Positions 36,701 to 48,540 of a DNA stretch of 64,000 nt are shown here, piece by piece. The notes beneath the pieces are model-generated. The model was not told the origin of the DNA. It did no database searches and saw only the letters and a list, made by a program, of their open reading frames with translations. Position 1 is the first letter of the stretch. Each line of letters opens with the position of its first letter. The DNA lies in contig CAJNOP010000058.1 of assembly GCA_905250075.1 (NCBI GenBank), positions 713,257 to 777,256 on the forward strand, read 5' to 3'. Source of the DNA: Rotaria sp. Silwood1 (Eukaryota > Rotifera > Eurotatoria > Philodinida > Philodinidae). The position numbers and the translations under genes are program-made.

Positions 36701-38964
36701 GAAGATATTTACGACATGATTTAGACTATTTTAAAGCATTCCAAACTGTTCCTTGTAACTTGAATGGTTAAAATATGTTTCAGAATGTGTCAAATAATGT
36801 ATCTGTTGATTTTTGAGTAGATAAAAACTTATCTGCAAGATGTCAAAGCTGATGCGGTAGTAATGCATTGATTTGTCACAGTTACTATATAATCAACATA
36901 AAAAGCCTAAATTGATCAAATTAAAACTTTGGAAAATCATCCATATTAGTGTTTTTCAGTTGGTTGATGTGCATATTAATATGTTAAGATCTGTTGCTGT
37001 AGTTATATTGGACGTGTATAACATGCTTCTTTGCTAGTTAATTCTACACTAAAAACAGTAACGAGGTATATAAAAGAAAAACAAAATACGAAAAAGAAAA
37101 TTAATAAACGACTAGCAAAAAGGCACCTGAACAGTCTACCCATAAAATAATGAAGAATTTCTCCTCGAAATGCAGAAACAAATATGACAGATTCATATTT
37201 TTCTAAACGACTATCGTAGAAAATAATGAAACTCTACCAGAAATTGTTGAATTTAGCTATTTTGCATTCGTTTTAAAGAGGTTAAACAACATCTGTCAGC
37301 GTCCCATTTAAGCCTTGAAAGCGGTACGTCAACATACTTTCATTCTATTGTCCTCTGTAAGATGTTCCATAATTGTCCGCAAACTAAATAAAGGAAAAAC
37401 AAACCTAAATTACCCCTTTCAATTCTTCTCATTGAATGTTCTACAAATATCAGCAGAATTGATGTTGAGTATTTATTAAAATGTCCTCCATTGTTTTTCA
37501 AATAACCTTTTATCGTTTCAAGCTATGGAGACTGGGCTGTTATTATTCAAAAGAGCGATCATGTAGAAGTGGATTCATAAGAAATTAGTTAGATTCAAAG
37601 ACTTTCTTCAAGGTTATTTTCGCACCAGTTTCATTTTGTTGTCTATCTTCATGAGTTTTCATCATAATCTAACATCAAATTACACTAAATCGCTGTCCGA
37701 ATCTCAATATATTTGTGTAAAAATCGAATATTTCGATCACCGTGTATAACGATAAGAAGCTGAGAAGCGAATGGAGAGCTTTTAAAATTTTTACTACAAA
37801 TACATCGAGATTCAGGCAATAATTTGAAGTTCATGTTAGATTATCATCAAAAGTAATGAAGACAAAGAACAAAAAAATCGGTTACAAAAAAACCTTCAAG
37901 GAGGCCTTTAAACCTGATGAATTTCATATGAATTTATCTCCCCGAGGATGTTCTTTTGAATGACGATAGCCCTAGCTGCATAGCTTGAAACCATAAAAGG
38001 TTATGCGAAAAACAATTGAAGACATTTTAATAATAATTCAACATTACACCGAGATGAAAGCTGTAGGCGCAATTCCTGTGGGATTAAAATATGAAACAAG
38101 ATGTAGCTGTTGTTGCCAATCTTCTAAAACCTTTTCTTTTTTAAGAATACCCCCTCTTTTGTGACCGAAAACTCGATTTCGCGCTGAGTATAACATATGA
38201 TAGCCTGAGATGCTATTTGTAATTAGAGACATTATTCGACTCAAAATAGCTTACTTTACAGAGTTATAGGATTCGGAAAATTTTTTTTTTCATAGTGATC
38301 ACATGCAACCTCTTTCCTTCTTCTTAGGGTTTCGTAAAAAAGCAATTTTCTAAATCTGGGTTGCTTGCGACACCCTTAACATACTTCGATCAGGCTGAAA
38401 TTTTTACCACTTATACTTGAAAGTGTTCCCCAGAAGTAAAAGCGTGCGTTTTCATTTTTGACATTCCCACCCGGTGTTACAGGATCCTGGAAGCCAAGAC
38501 CGGGAGCTAAAACACGACTTTTGGCGTATTTTTCTTATAAAAAAGAGAAAGTGAGATTTTTGAAAAAGCTTAAATTTACCGCTGAGAAATAGTCTTAGGC
38601 ATCTAAAAACAAATTTCAGCCCAATCAAACAAACTTTCAGGGGAGTCGTAATGCTCCAGGTTGAGGGCCTCTGCAAAACCGCGGTTTTCCAGAAAACCCC
38701 TCAAAAACCTACTTGAAAGTTTTTCCTCGAATACGTATCGCTTTATTTTTAATGCTCTATCTGTGCTGAAAATTTCAGCTTGATCGATTCTACCATCTTC
38801 GAGAACCAGAAAGTCAAAAACGAGGGATATCCTTCATGCATATTCGCGAACGTTTCTTCATCATGGCTTAATTTACATTATACAGCGTCAACATTAAAAT
38901 ACGTCATGTGTGCTCCAATTGTCTGTTAGTTATACATTATCTCTGATATATCCTTGAAGTCTTC
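33751..38964. other. Long intergenic stretch, mixed composition, no supported gene
   Basis: 33.9-34.5 kb is less AT-rich and has open frames on both strands (34153-33884 and 34243-34473) of unknown nature. 35.35-36.0 kb is dominated by scattered CTTATG/CATAAG and TTTAAA words, which look like decayed simple repeats. 38.3-38.86 kb has the phrase GAAATTT/AAATTTCAGC..GATC several times (near 38390, 38617 and 38771), as in an old dispersed repeat. No transposase, reverse transcriptase or RNA gene recognised. Confidence 0.35.
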
Positions 38965-40305
38965 TGTCACAGTCTATGGTGATTCTGGAATCTGTCTGTC
39001 ATGATATGTGATGGACCTGAGCCCTGTCTGTCCCGGACTGGGATGGGTCCAGAGCTCTTCTGTCCCAGGATGTGATGGGTCCAGAATCCGTTTACCCCGG
39101 ACTGTGATAGGTTCAAAGCCCTGTCTGTCAAGGTCTGTGATGGATTCGACCCCTTTCTATCACGGTCTCCGATGGGTCCCAAGCTCTGTCTGTCCCGAAC
39201 TGTGATGGGTTTAGAACCTGTCTGTCCTGGACTGTCATGGGTCCCGAGTCCGTCTGTCAAGATCTGTAATGGATTCGAGCTCTGTCTGTCACGGTGTGTG
39301 ATGGGTTCAGAGCCCTGTCTATCCCAGACTGTGATGGATCCAAAGCCCTGTCTGTCCAGGTCTGTGATGGGTCCAAATCCCTCTCTGTCACGGTCTGTGA
39401 TGATTCGATTCGTGTCTGTCACAGTCTGTGATGGGTCCAAAGTCCCCTCTATGCCGGATTGTGATGGATCCAAAGCTCGTCAGCCACGGTGTGTGATAGA
39501 TCTGAGCCCTGTCTGTCCCAGACTGCCATGGATTCAGAGCCCGTTTGTTCCGGACTGCGATAGGTCCAAATCCCTGTCTGTCAAGGTCTGTGATGGATTC
39601 GATTCCTGTCTGCCAAGGTCTGTGATGGATTCGATTCCTGTCTGTCACGGTTTGTGATGGATCGAAAGCCTGGCTGTACTGGACTGTGATGGGTCGAAAG
39701 CCCGTCTGTCACAGTGTGTGATGGGTCTGAGCCCTGTCTGTCCCAGACTGTCATGGATCCAGAGCTCGTCTGTCCCGGACTGTGATGGGCCCAAAGCCCT
39801 GTCTGTCAAGGTCTGTGATGATTCGATTCGTGTCTGTCACGATCTGTGATGGACCCAAAGCCCTCTCTGTCTCGGATTGTGATGGGTCCAAAGTCCGGCT
39901 GTACTGAACTGTGATGGGCCCAAAGCTCGTCAGTCACGGTGTGTGATGGATCTGAGCCGTGTCTGTCCCAGACTGTGACGGATCCAGAGCCCGCCTGTCC
40001 CGAACTGTGATGGGTCCCAATCCCTGTCTGTCAAGGTCTGTGATGGACTCAATACCTGTCTGTCAGGGTCTGTGATGGATCGAAAGCCTGGGTGTACTGG
40101 AGTGTGATGGGTCCCGGCCCTCTTTGACCCAGACTGTGATGGATCCAGAGCCTGTCTGGCCCGGATCGTGATTGGTCCAAAGCTCTGTCTGTCAAGGACT
40201 ATGATGGATTCGACCCCCGTCTGCCAAGGTTTGTGATGAGTGCAAAGCCCTGTCTATCAAGATCTGTGATGGGTCGAAAGTCGTGTCTTTCACGGTCAGT
40301 GGGGG
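38965..40305. repeat. 33-bp minisatellite, about 40 copies
   Basis: Tandem units of 32-33 bp, approximately TGTGATGGGTCCAAAGCCC TGTCTGTC plus a variable CCGGAC/AAGGTC/ACGGTC part. It is markedly G+C-richer than the surroundings. Because 33 is a multiple of three, several frames stay open on both strands (39008-39657 plus, 39648-38967 minus) and would encode 11-residue repeats such as VMGPKPCLSRS; these are by-products. Single-base length changes (32 bp) in some units break each frame. The array lies about 280 bp before the large satellite. Confidence 0.85.
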
Positions 40306-40589
40306 AACGGGTGCAAACTTCTACCCCTGAACACTTCAAGACTTCTTTCAGATCGTGTTTCACAAAAGAGAACTAGATTACCTTACTCGATTTATCTTAC
40401 AACACACAAAAAATGTCCATTTAAATGCGATTAAATCTTCAGCGGCTATCGAAATTACTGCTTCTGAAAAAGAAAACTCGAGTTGCTTTTTCTAATACTG
40501 ATTCTCTAATGAAACAACACCGAACTACCAGCATATCTCAACAACTAAAAGAACAAGAACAGTAAACAAAACCTTGTTTGCAAATTTCT

Positions 40590-43500
40590 CCGACAGCATA
40601 GCCAAAAAACATAATACGAGCATAACTGACACAGGAGAAGTACACTGAACTAATACCTATTTTCTTCCTCGCATAAGATAATGGTGAATTACCATAATAA
40701 CTACATGAACAAAAAGGAATAGACTTATTTTCCCGATTACATTTTTTTTCTCAAATGCACAATAACAATTACGATGAGTTAATAGTATAAAACCAAATAA
40801 AACTAAACTACCTCTCTCGATTTCTCTTATAAGATTCCGAAAAGTTTTGGCATAACTGATCTAACAAATGGAAACTAAACGAAACTAACCTTTATCATTT
40901 TTTCATACGGTGCGAAAGATATATGGGCATAACTCGAAGACGGTAGGAATACTCAACTCACCATTTTAGTTCTTTTGTATAAGTGGATAACTAATTATGG
41001 TAATAACTAAATGAACAAACAAAACTACAAGTTTTTTTCTTATTACATTTCTCTTCTGTGCTGCGCAATAATAATTACGATGAGTACCTAGCCTGAAGCA
41101 AAAGAAGACTAAACTGACCTTTTCCATCTCTCTTATAAGACTGAGGAAAAGTTTAGCCATAACGAATGAAGCAAAAAGAAATTAAACTCAGGTGACTGTT
41201 TCAATTTGTCTTATGAGATGGCGAAGATATAACAGCACAACTGAGCAAGGCATGAAACTAAAAAGTAACCCAACTAGCTTCTCTCATAAGGTATTTATCA
41301 ATTGGCATAATAACTGAATTAACAAAACACAAAAGTAGAATTTATTTTCTAATAACATATCTCTTCTAGAATGCGCAATAGCAATCACGAGGAGTAAATA
41401 ACGTAAAACGAAAGAAAACTAAACTAATCTTTTGCATTTTTCTTATAAGATTCAAGAAAAAGTTTACGAATAAATGATAGAACAAATTGAAACTAAACCA
41501 AACTAGCTTTCAAATTTTCTTTCCTAAGATGTAAAAGATATATACGCATAACTAGAAAACAAGAAGAATACTAAACTCATTCATTTAGTTTTTCTTATGA
41601 GTTGATGGTCAATTATCGTAATTGGTAAATGCAAAGAAAAAATAGTAGACTTCATTTCCTGATTACATATCTCTTCTTTACTCAGCAATAACATCTATGA
41701 TAAGTAATAGCTGTAAATGGAAAGAAGACGAAACCGATATTTTCCATTTCTCTTATAAGATTCAGGACAACTTTAGGCATAACTAATAGAACAAAAAAGA
41801 AACGATATTGAACTAGATTTGTCAATTTGTTTTATCCGATCCGGGAGATTTGAAACTATAACTGAGAAAGGAATACAACTATAAACTAATCGAATCAGTT
41901 ATTCTCATAAGGTAATGACCGATTATCGTAATAACCAAATGATGAAAAAAAAAGGAGATAATTTGCTAATTACATTTCTTCTCTAGAATGGACAATAACA
42001 ATTACAATAACTAAATAACGTAAAATGAAAGAAAACTAACCTAACTTTCTGCATCTTTTGTATAAGTTTCCAAAAAATTTTAGAGATTAGTGATAGAACA
42101 AAAGGGAAACTAAACAGAATTAGCTTGTTCCACATCTCTCATAAGGTGCGAAAGATATATAAGGATAACTCGAAGATGACAAGAATATTAAACTCACCCA
42201 TTTAGTTTTTATCATAAGCTGATCGTCAATTATGGTAATAAATATATCAAGAAAAAAACACTAGACCTTATTTTCTCATTACACGTCTCTTCTATACTAT
42301 CGAATAACAATTACAATAAGTAAATAATGCAAATAGAAAGGAGACTAAATTGACCTATTCCATTTCTCTTATAAGACTCACGAAATGTTTAGGCACAAGT
42401 AATGAAATAGCAGTATGCTCGAGTCAACTAACTTTGTCAATTAGGTTTATCACATCTGGGAGATATATAGGCATTACTAAGAGGACAATAGAAGTATCTG
42501 CTAACCGAATCAGATTCTTTCATAAAATAATGGCCAATTATCATCATAAATAAATGAACGAAAATGAAATATGGCCTTTTTTTGCTGATTGCATTTCTCC
42601 TTAGGGATGCGCAATAACAATCACGATAAGTAAATAACGCAAAACGAAAGAAGGCTAAACTGATTTTCTGCATTTCTGCTATAAGACTCAAGAAAAATTT
42701 AAGGATAACTGATAGAACAAAGCGAAACTATAGAACAATAGCTTTCCTCTTTTGTTCCATAAAATGCGAAAGATATTTAGGCGTAACTGGAAACGAGAAG
42801 AATACGAAACTCACCCACTTAGTTTTTCTCATGGGTTTCTGGTCAATTATCGTAATAGCTAAATGAACAAGAAAGAACAGTAGACTTCATTTACTGATTG
42901 CATTTCTCCTCTAGAATGCGCAATAACAATTACGTTAAGTAAATAACGTAAAACGAAAGCAAACTAAACTACTTGTCTTAATTTCTCTTATAAGATTCCG
43001 GAAAACTTTTGACGTAACTATTGTAACAGATGAAAACTAAATGACACTAGCTTTTACCATTTCTTCCATAAGATGCGAAAGATATATGGACACAACTCGA
43101 ATACGACAAGAATACTAAACTCACCCATTTAGTTTTTCTCATAGGTTGGTGGTCAATTATCGTAATAGCTAAATGAAAAAAAATTACTGTAGACATCATT
43201 TTCTAATTACATTTCTTTTATCAAATGCAAAATAACAGTTATGGTAAGTGAGTGACGTAAAACGAAAGAAAACTGAATTGGTCCTCTCTATTTCGCTTAT
43301 AGGGATATCAAAAGCCTAGGCATAACTAATGAAACAATTGAAAAAAGTAAGGTATTTTTTAATTTGTCTTATCAGATCCGGGAGAAGTATAAGCGTAACT
43401 CAGAAACGAATAGACGTATAAACTAATCAAGGTGGTTTTCCTCATATGGTAATGGTCGATTCTGGTAATGATTAAATGCACAGACAAACTATAGTTTTCT

Positions 43501-46500
43501 TTTTGATTACATTTCTCTTCTATACCGTGCAGTAACAATTGCGACAAGTAAATAACGTAAAACGAGAGAAGACTACCCTGATGTTTTCCATTTCCGTTAT
43601 AAGATTACGGAAAAGTTAAGGTACAACTGATCGATCAGAAGCAAACTACACTAACTATGTTAATTTGTCTTATCAGATCAGGGTGTCATATAGATATACC
43701 TGAGCAAAGAATATAATTATAAACTAACCGAACCAGTGTCTTTCATAATCTAATGGTCAATTATCATATTAACTGAATGAAAAAAGAAAAGTACATTTCA
43801 TTTTCTGACTATATTTCCCATGGATACTGTGCAATAACAATCACAATAGGTAAATCACGTAAAACGATAGAAAACTAAACTAACCTTTTTCAATTCCTTT
43901 TACAAGGCTTGAAAAAAATTTAGAGCTAACTTCTAGAATGAAGGAAAACTAAACAAAACTAACTTTCTCCATTTCTTGCATAAGATACGAAAGACATTGA
44001 GACATAACTCGAAGATGGGAAGAATGTTAAACTCGCCCGTCTAGTTTTTCTCATAATTTGATGGTCAATTATGGTAATAACTAAATCAGCAAAAAAAACA
44101 CTAGACCTTATTTTCTAATTACATTGTTCTTCTATACCGTGCGACAACGATTACGAAAGTAAATGATATAAAATGAAAGAAGACTAAACTGACATTTATT
44201 ATTTCTTTCATAAGAGTCCGCAAAAGTTTACGAATAACTGACGTGACCATACTAAACTGACTCTCTCAATTTGTCTTATCAGATCGAAGAGATATATAAG
44301 CATAACTGAGATAAGAATAGAAGTATAAACTCATAGAATCAGTTTTCTTATATGCTAATGGTTAATTATCATAATAATTGAATGAACAAAAAACACAAGT
44401 GGAGTTTATTTTTGGTTACATTTCTCTTGATTAATGCGCAATAACTATTACGATAACTGAACAACGTAAAAAGAAAGAAAACTAAATTACTTTTTCCTAT
44501 TTCTGTTATAAGATTCAATAAAAGTTTTGGGCGTCACTAACGGATCAAAAAGAAACTAATGAAACCTAATTTTTCAATTTATCGCATAAAACTCGAAACA
44601 TAAAGAGATATAACTCGTAGAGGAGAAGAATACTAAACTGCTCATTTGATTTTTCTTATTAGGTGATGGTAAATTATTGTAATAACTACATGATGAAAAA
44701 AAAGACGTAGAGATTATTTTATGGTTCCACGTCTCTTCTCGAATTCGCCATAACTAACACAATATGTAAAGAAGGTAAAACGAAAGAAAACTAAACTACT
44801 TGTCTCGATTGCTCTTATAAGATTGGAGAAAACTTTCGACGCAAATAATAGAACAAAGGGAAACCAAGCAAAAGTAGCTTTCTTGATTTCTCTCATAAGA
44901 TGCGAAAGACATATAGACATAACTGGAATGAGAGAAGAATACCAAACTCATCCACTTGAGTTTTTTTTATAAGTTGAATGTCAATTATGGTAATAACCAA
45001 ATGATGAAAAAAGAAAAGTAGAGATAATTTCTAATTCCACTTGTCTTCTCGAATGCTCAATAAAAATTACGACAAGTATAGAAGATACAACGAAAAAAAC
45101 AGACTAGCAGTCTCCATTGCTCTGATAAGGTTCAGACAAAGATAGGTTATCATTTCCCAGAAATTGTGGTTTCCTGAATCGATTTCTAAATTGGGTCCAC
45201 ATTTGTGAACTTTCAAACAATTATGATCCATTCGGATGACCAAGTAGGAACTTTTATTTAGAAACTTTTTAATATAATATATACAACACATCTTTGATAT
45301 TTCTTATATTAAAAAGTTTCTGAATAAAAGTTTCCAGTTCCTAAATTAAAGTTCCTACTTGACCACCAGAATGGATCATAATTGTTTGAAACTTCACAAA
45401 TATAGACTCGATTTAGGAATCGATTCAGGAAACCACAATTTGTGGGAAATGATAGTCATTTCAGAAAAAAATTTAGAAATAACTGATAGAACAAAACGAA
45501 ACTGAGCGAAACAAAGTTTCTCAATATCTCTTATCAGATCTGGAATCTATATACGCATAACTGAGAAAGGAATATAAGTATAAACTGACTAGATTGGTTT
45601 TCCTCACAACTTATGGTTCAATTATCATAAAAATGTAAAGACGGAAAATAAAATTAGACATAGTTTTCTAATTATACTTCTCTTCTGAAATGCGCAATAA
45701 CAATTACGATAAGTAAATAACGTAAAAAGAAAAAAAACTAAAGTAACTGTCTCTGTTTATTTTACTCGGTACCGTAATAGTTTAGGCATCAGTGATGGAA
45801 CAAAAGAAAAATGAACTGAACTAACTTTCTTAATATCTCTCATTAGATTTAGATTTAGACGATATATATAGACATAGCTTAGAACGGAATATAAGTATAA
45901 ACTAACCGAACGAGTTTTTCTCATAAGGTAATGGTCAATTATCATAATAACTAAATGGAGAAGAAACAAAAATCGACGTTTTTCTCAGATTAAATTTCTC
46001 TTGTAGAATGCACAATAACAGTTGGGATAAGTTAATAACGTAAAATGAAAGAAGACTAAACTATCTGTCTCGATTTCTCTTACAAGATTTAGAAAAAGTG
46101 TAAGCATAACTGATGGAACAAAAGGAAACTATATTGAACAAACTTTGTCAAGTGGTCTTGTCAGATCGCAGAGATATATAGGCATAACTGAGAAAGTAAT
46201 AGAAATATCAATTTAATCGATTAGTTTTCCTGACAAGGTAATTATCAACTATTATAATAAGTAAATGATGGAAAATAAAAGTAGAGATACTTTTCTGATT
46301 ACTTTTGTCTTCTAGAATGCGCAATAGCAATTACGATGAGTTAAGAAAGTAAAAGAAAGCAAAGCTAAACTGACTGTCTCTATTTCTCTTACGTTCTTTC
46401 GAGAAGTTTTAGGGATAACGGATGGAATAAAAGAAAAATGAACTGAAACAACTTGCTCAATCTCTCTCATTAGACGTAGAAGATATACAGGCATAACTTA

Positions 46501-46505
46501 GAAAG
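40590..46505. repeat. Satellite array: about 310-bp unit, apparently four monomers of about 77 bp
   Basis: The marker phrase ATGCGCAATAACAATTACGATAAGT recurs in diverged form (here split as ATGCGCAATAAC and AATTACGATAAGT) near 40755, 41062, 41370, 41685, 41990, 42298, 42606, 42912, 43215, 43525, 43828, 44137, 44437, 44748, 45055, 45692, 46005 and 46315, giving a period of about 300-315 bp and about 18 units. Inside each unit four segments of about 72-80 bp share a loose pattern (ATAAG...GGCATAACT...GAA..ACTAAACT), so the array resembles a higher-order repeat. The one double-length interval (45055-45692) is explained by the inserted foldback element. Many 60-80-codon frames here are repeat by-products. 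Confidence 0.8.
45148..45454. mobile_element. Foldback MITE inserted in the satellite array
   Basis: A near-perfect palindrome with arms of about 140 bp. The left end TATCATTTCCCAGAAATTG (from 45148) matches, inverted with one mismatch, the right end ...CAATTTGTGGGAAATGATA (to 45454), and the match continues through GGTTTCCTGAATCGATT, TCAAACAATTATGATCCATT and AAGTAGGAACTTT. The short AT-rich centre lies near 45285-45315. No ORF. It sits inside one satellite unit, so it is younger than the array. The target duplication could not be resolved. Confidence 0.75.
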
Positions 46506-47487
46506 ATGAAGAAATGTTTCGAAAAATGTTTTCTTGCAAACTATTTCTTTAAATGTGAAAAGGTTTCTTTGGTATTCTCGAGTAGAGACAGACAGAACAT
46601 GTGCGAGCCAATTATTCAAAAACGCAACATTCTGGTCATAAACCATAGTTTTTCATCAGTCTAGAATCGGTCTAAGCGAGTAAAAAATGAAGAGAAAGAG
46701 TTGTCCAGATACTTTCGCATAAATTTGTTCTTACAGAGCGACAAATACGAGAAGAAAATCCTCAAGTTACTGCCAAGTGCGGCTGCTCTGGGTTTGTCTG
46801 GAGAAAAAGATACGCGTTGGTCGCATTACTGGTGACCTCTGCCGTTGCCTGGTAACTATTGTTGTTCTCCATGCCAGTGTGGGTGTGGGTCACAGTGGGT
46901 AAACCGACAAGAAAGTCGATTTATGAGATCTGACCGTATATCATAGCTAGTATTGAAGCTAAAAAGGTCCCGAATTTTAGTGTATCTTGGATTCTGATTG
47001 CAGGCAGGTGGCTGTCTTGCGGTATCTGTCATAAAGTGGGTAAAATGGATGAATATCACTGATAGAACTTCAAAGGTAAGGTTTATATTTCTAGTTACAG
47101 ACCTAATTATATTGATTAGATATAATGTTGTTAATTAGCGTTCTATGTTTGCTTTATATTGCAGGCCTTTTGGACTGCCTGAGATTCCTTCTGCTCTAAT
47201 TAGACCAAAAACTTGGTCGTAATGTACTAAAAAATAACGATTAGTCAAGAATGCAATTCGTTCGCGGGCTTGGGCGGAGACTTTTATTTGCATTTTAATT
47301 TATTATTTTATAGAGCCTGCCATCATCCATCTTGGGTAGATGCAGAAAGATGCGTTCTTAAATCCTGACTGAGTTACGACTTCGCAATATAACCGACCAT
47401 CGAGATCGGTTCCGCGAGATTTATAAAATAAATACTTATCTTTTAGATCGATCGAGTTTGCAACCGTTTTCAATAGACAGTAGAAGC
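46506..47487. other. Intergenic stretch with a telomere-like motif
   Basis: No gene is supported. Two perfect TGTGGG hexamers in tandem lie at 46878-46889, followed by CACAGTGGGT. The rest is unremarkable AT-rich sequence. Confidence 0.4.
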
Positions 47488-47491
47488 TTAA

Positions 47492-48536
47492 CCCTTTACG
47501 GCCGGCTACCAGAAGATAGCAAGCAAAAAATTCTCCTTCTATATATTCTTTGTCTCTTAGATGTGAAGGTTACCAAAATCCATCTTGGAGTTAAAAGAAC
47601 TGATACTGAGCCGAATGCCAACATGTTGCCTTTTGGCAACAATCGGCCGCAAAAGTACAAAAAGTTGGGAATATTGAATTATTTTTCCTCGATAGAAGTC
47701 CAATAATTTGCTGTTGGTTTTAGTCCAGATTGTCAAACAAAAGCATACTTTGTTTATCTGCCTACCTCTTACAGCCTCAATGTGCAATATATTGCCAAAA
47801 TACTCAAAAACTTTCTGAAATAGTGCAAATTACACCTATTTTCCCTAGGGAAGCCCATGAATTTAGTAAGATTTTAACAAGACTAGTAATGTTTTATAGT
47901 AGTCTGAATAGGAATACTATGATGTACTGTAAATCTTGTTAGAATCTCGCTGAATTTGCGAGCTTCTCTGGGGAAAATAGGTGAAATGTGCACTATCTCG
48001 GAAAGTTTTTGAGCATTATGAGAATATATCGCACATTGAGGCTGTAAGAGGTAGGCAGATAAACAAAGTATGCTTTTGTTTGATAATCTGGACTAAAACT
48101 AACAGCAAATTATTGGACTTCCATCGAGGAAAAATAATTCAATATTCCCAACTTTTTGTACCCTTGCGGCCGGATGTTGCCAAAAGGCAACATTCTTGTA
48201 CTCTATTCTTCGAGTAAACTGAATGATTCATCTTATTGATATAATAGATAATGGAACTGTAGAGGAAAATTAACCACTAGTTACTTCTCGCATCGAGTAC
48301 TCGCATAAATGGAAAACAGATCATTTCGACTCGGGGGCTGTTTCGGGTGTTGACGGAAGAATTCATCCCTCTCGTCAATAATAGCTTTCTCCTTTCTTGA
48401 AAAGGCATAGGTTTGCCCTAAAATGCATGTAATTAATTATCAAATCGCTTAAGGAACTATATCTCATCACTTTAAGATAAATCCTAAGATGATATTGGCA
48501 AAATGTTGCCATTTGGCAACATCCGGCCGTAAAGGG
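47492..48536. mobile_element. piggyBac-type foldback element, 1.05 kb
   Basis: Flanked by TTAA (47488-47491 and 48537-48540), with perfect 14-bp terminal inverted repeats CCCTTTACGGCCGG. The interior holds a large inverted repeat: about 47610-47905 pairs with about 47930-48200, shown by CATTGAGGCTGTAAGAGGTA near 48034 and its complement near 47765-47784, and by CCTATTTTCCC/GGGGAAAATAGG nearer the centre. Short GTTGCC-NNNN-GGCAAC hairpins occur at about 47626, 48177 and 48503. No transposase, so it is a non-autonomous element, apparently a TTAA element containing a foldback. Confidence 0.8.
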
Positions 48537-48540
48537 TTAA

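Noticed and set aside
38967..39657. Open frames of 86-168 codons on both strands of the minisatellite
   Set aside because: They follow from a 33-bp period that keeps any stop-free frame open; 32-bp units shift the frame and the predicted proteins are pure 11-residue repeats.
40966..46494. Repeated minus-strand frames of 60-84 codons (e.g. 42691-42437, 43547-43359)
   Set aside because: They recur at the satellite period and are by-products of the repeat, with no conserved start or end.
38965..46505. CRISPR-like array
   Set aside because: Units are contiguous tandem repeats without unique spacers, and the genome is eukaryotic.
47458..48217. Overlapping frames with the same peptide (EAVRGRQINKVCFCL) on both strands
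   Set aside because: This is the inverted repeat of the TTAA foldback element read in two directions, not a pair of genes.
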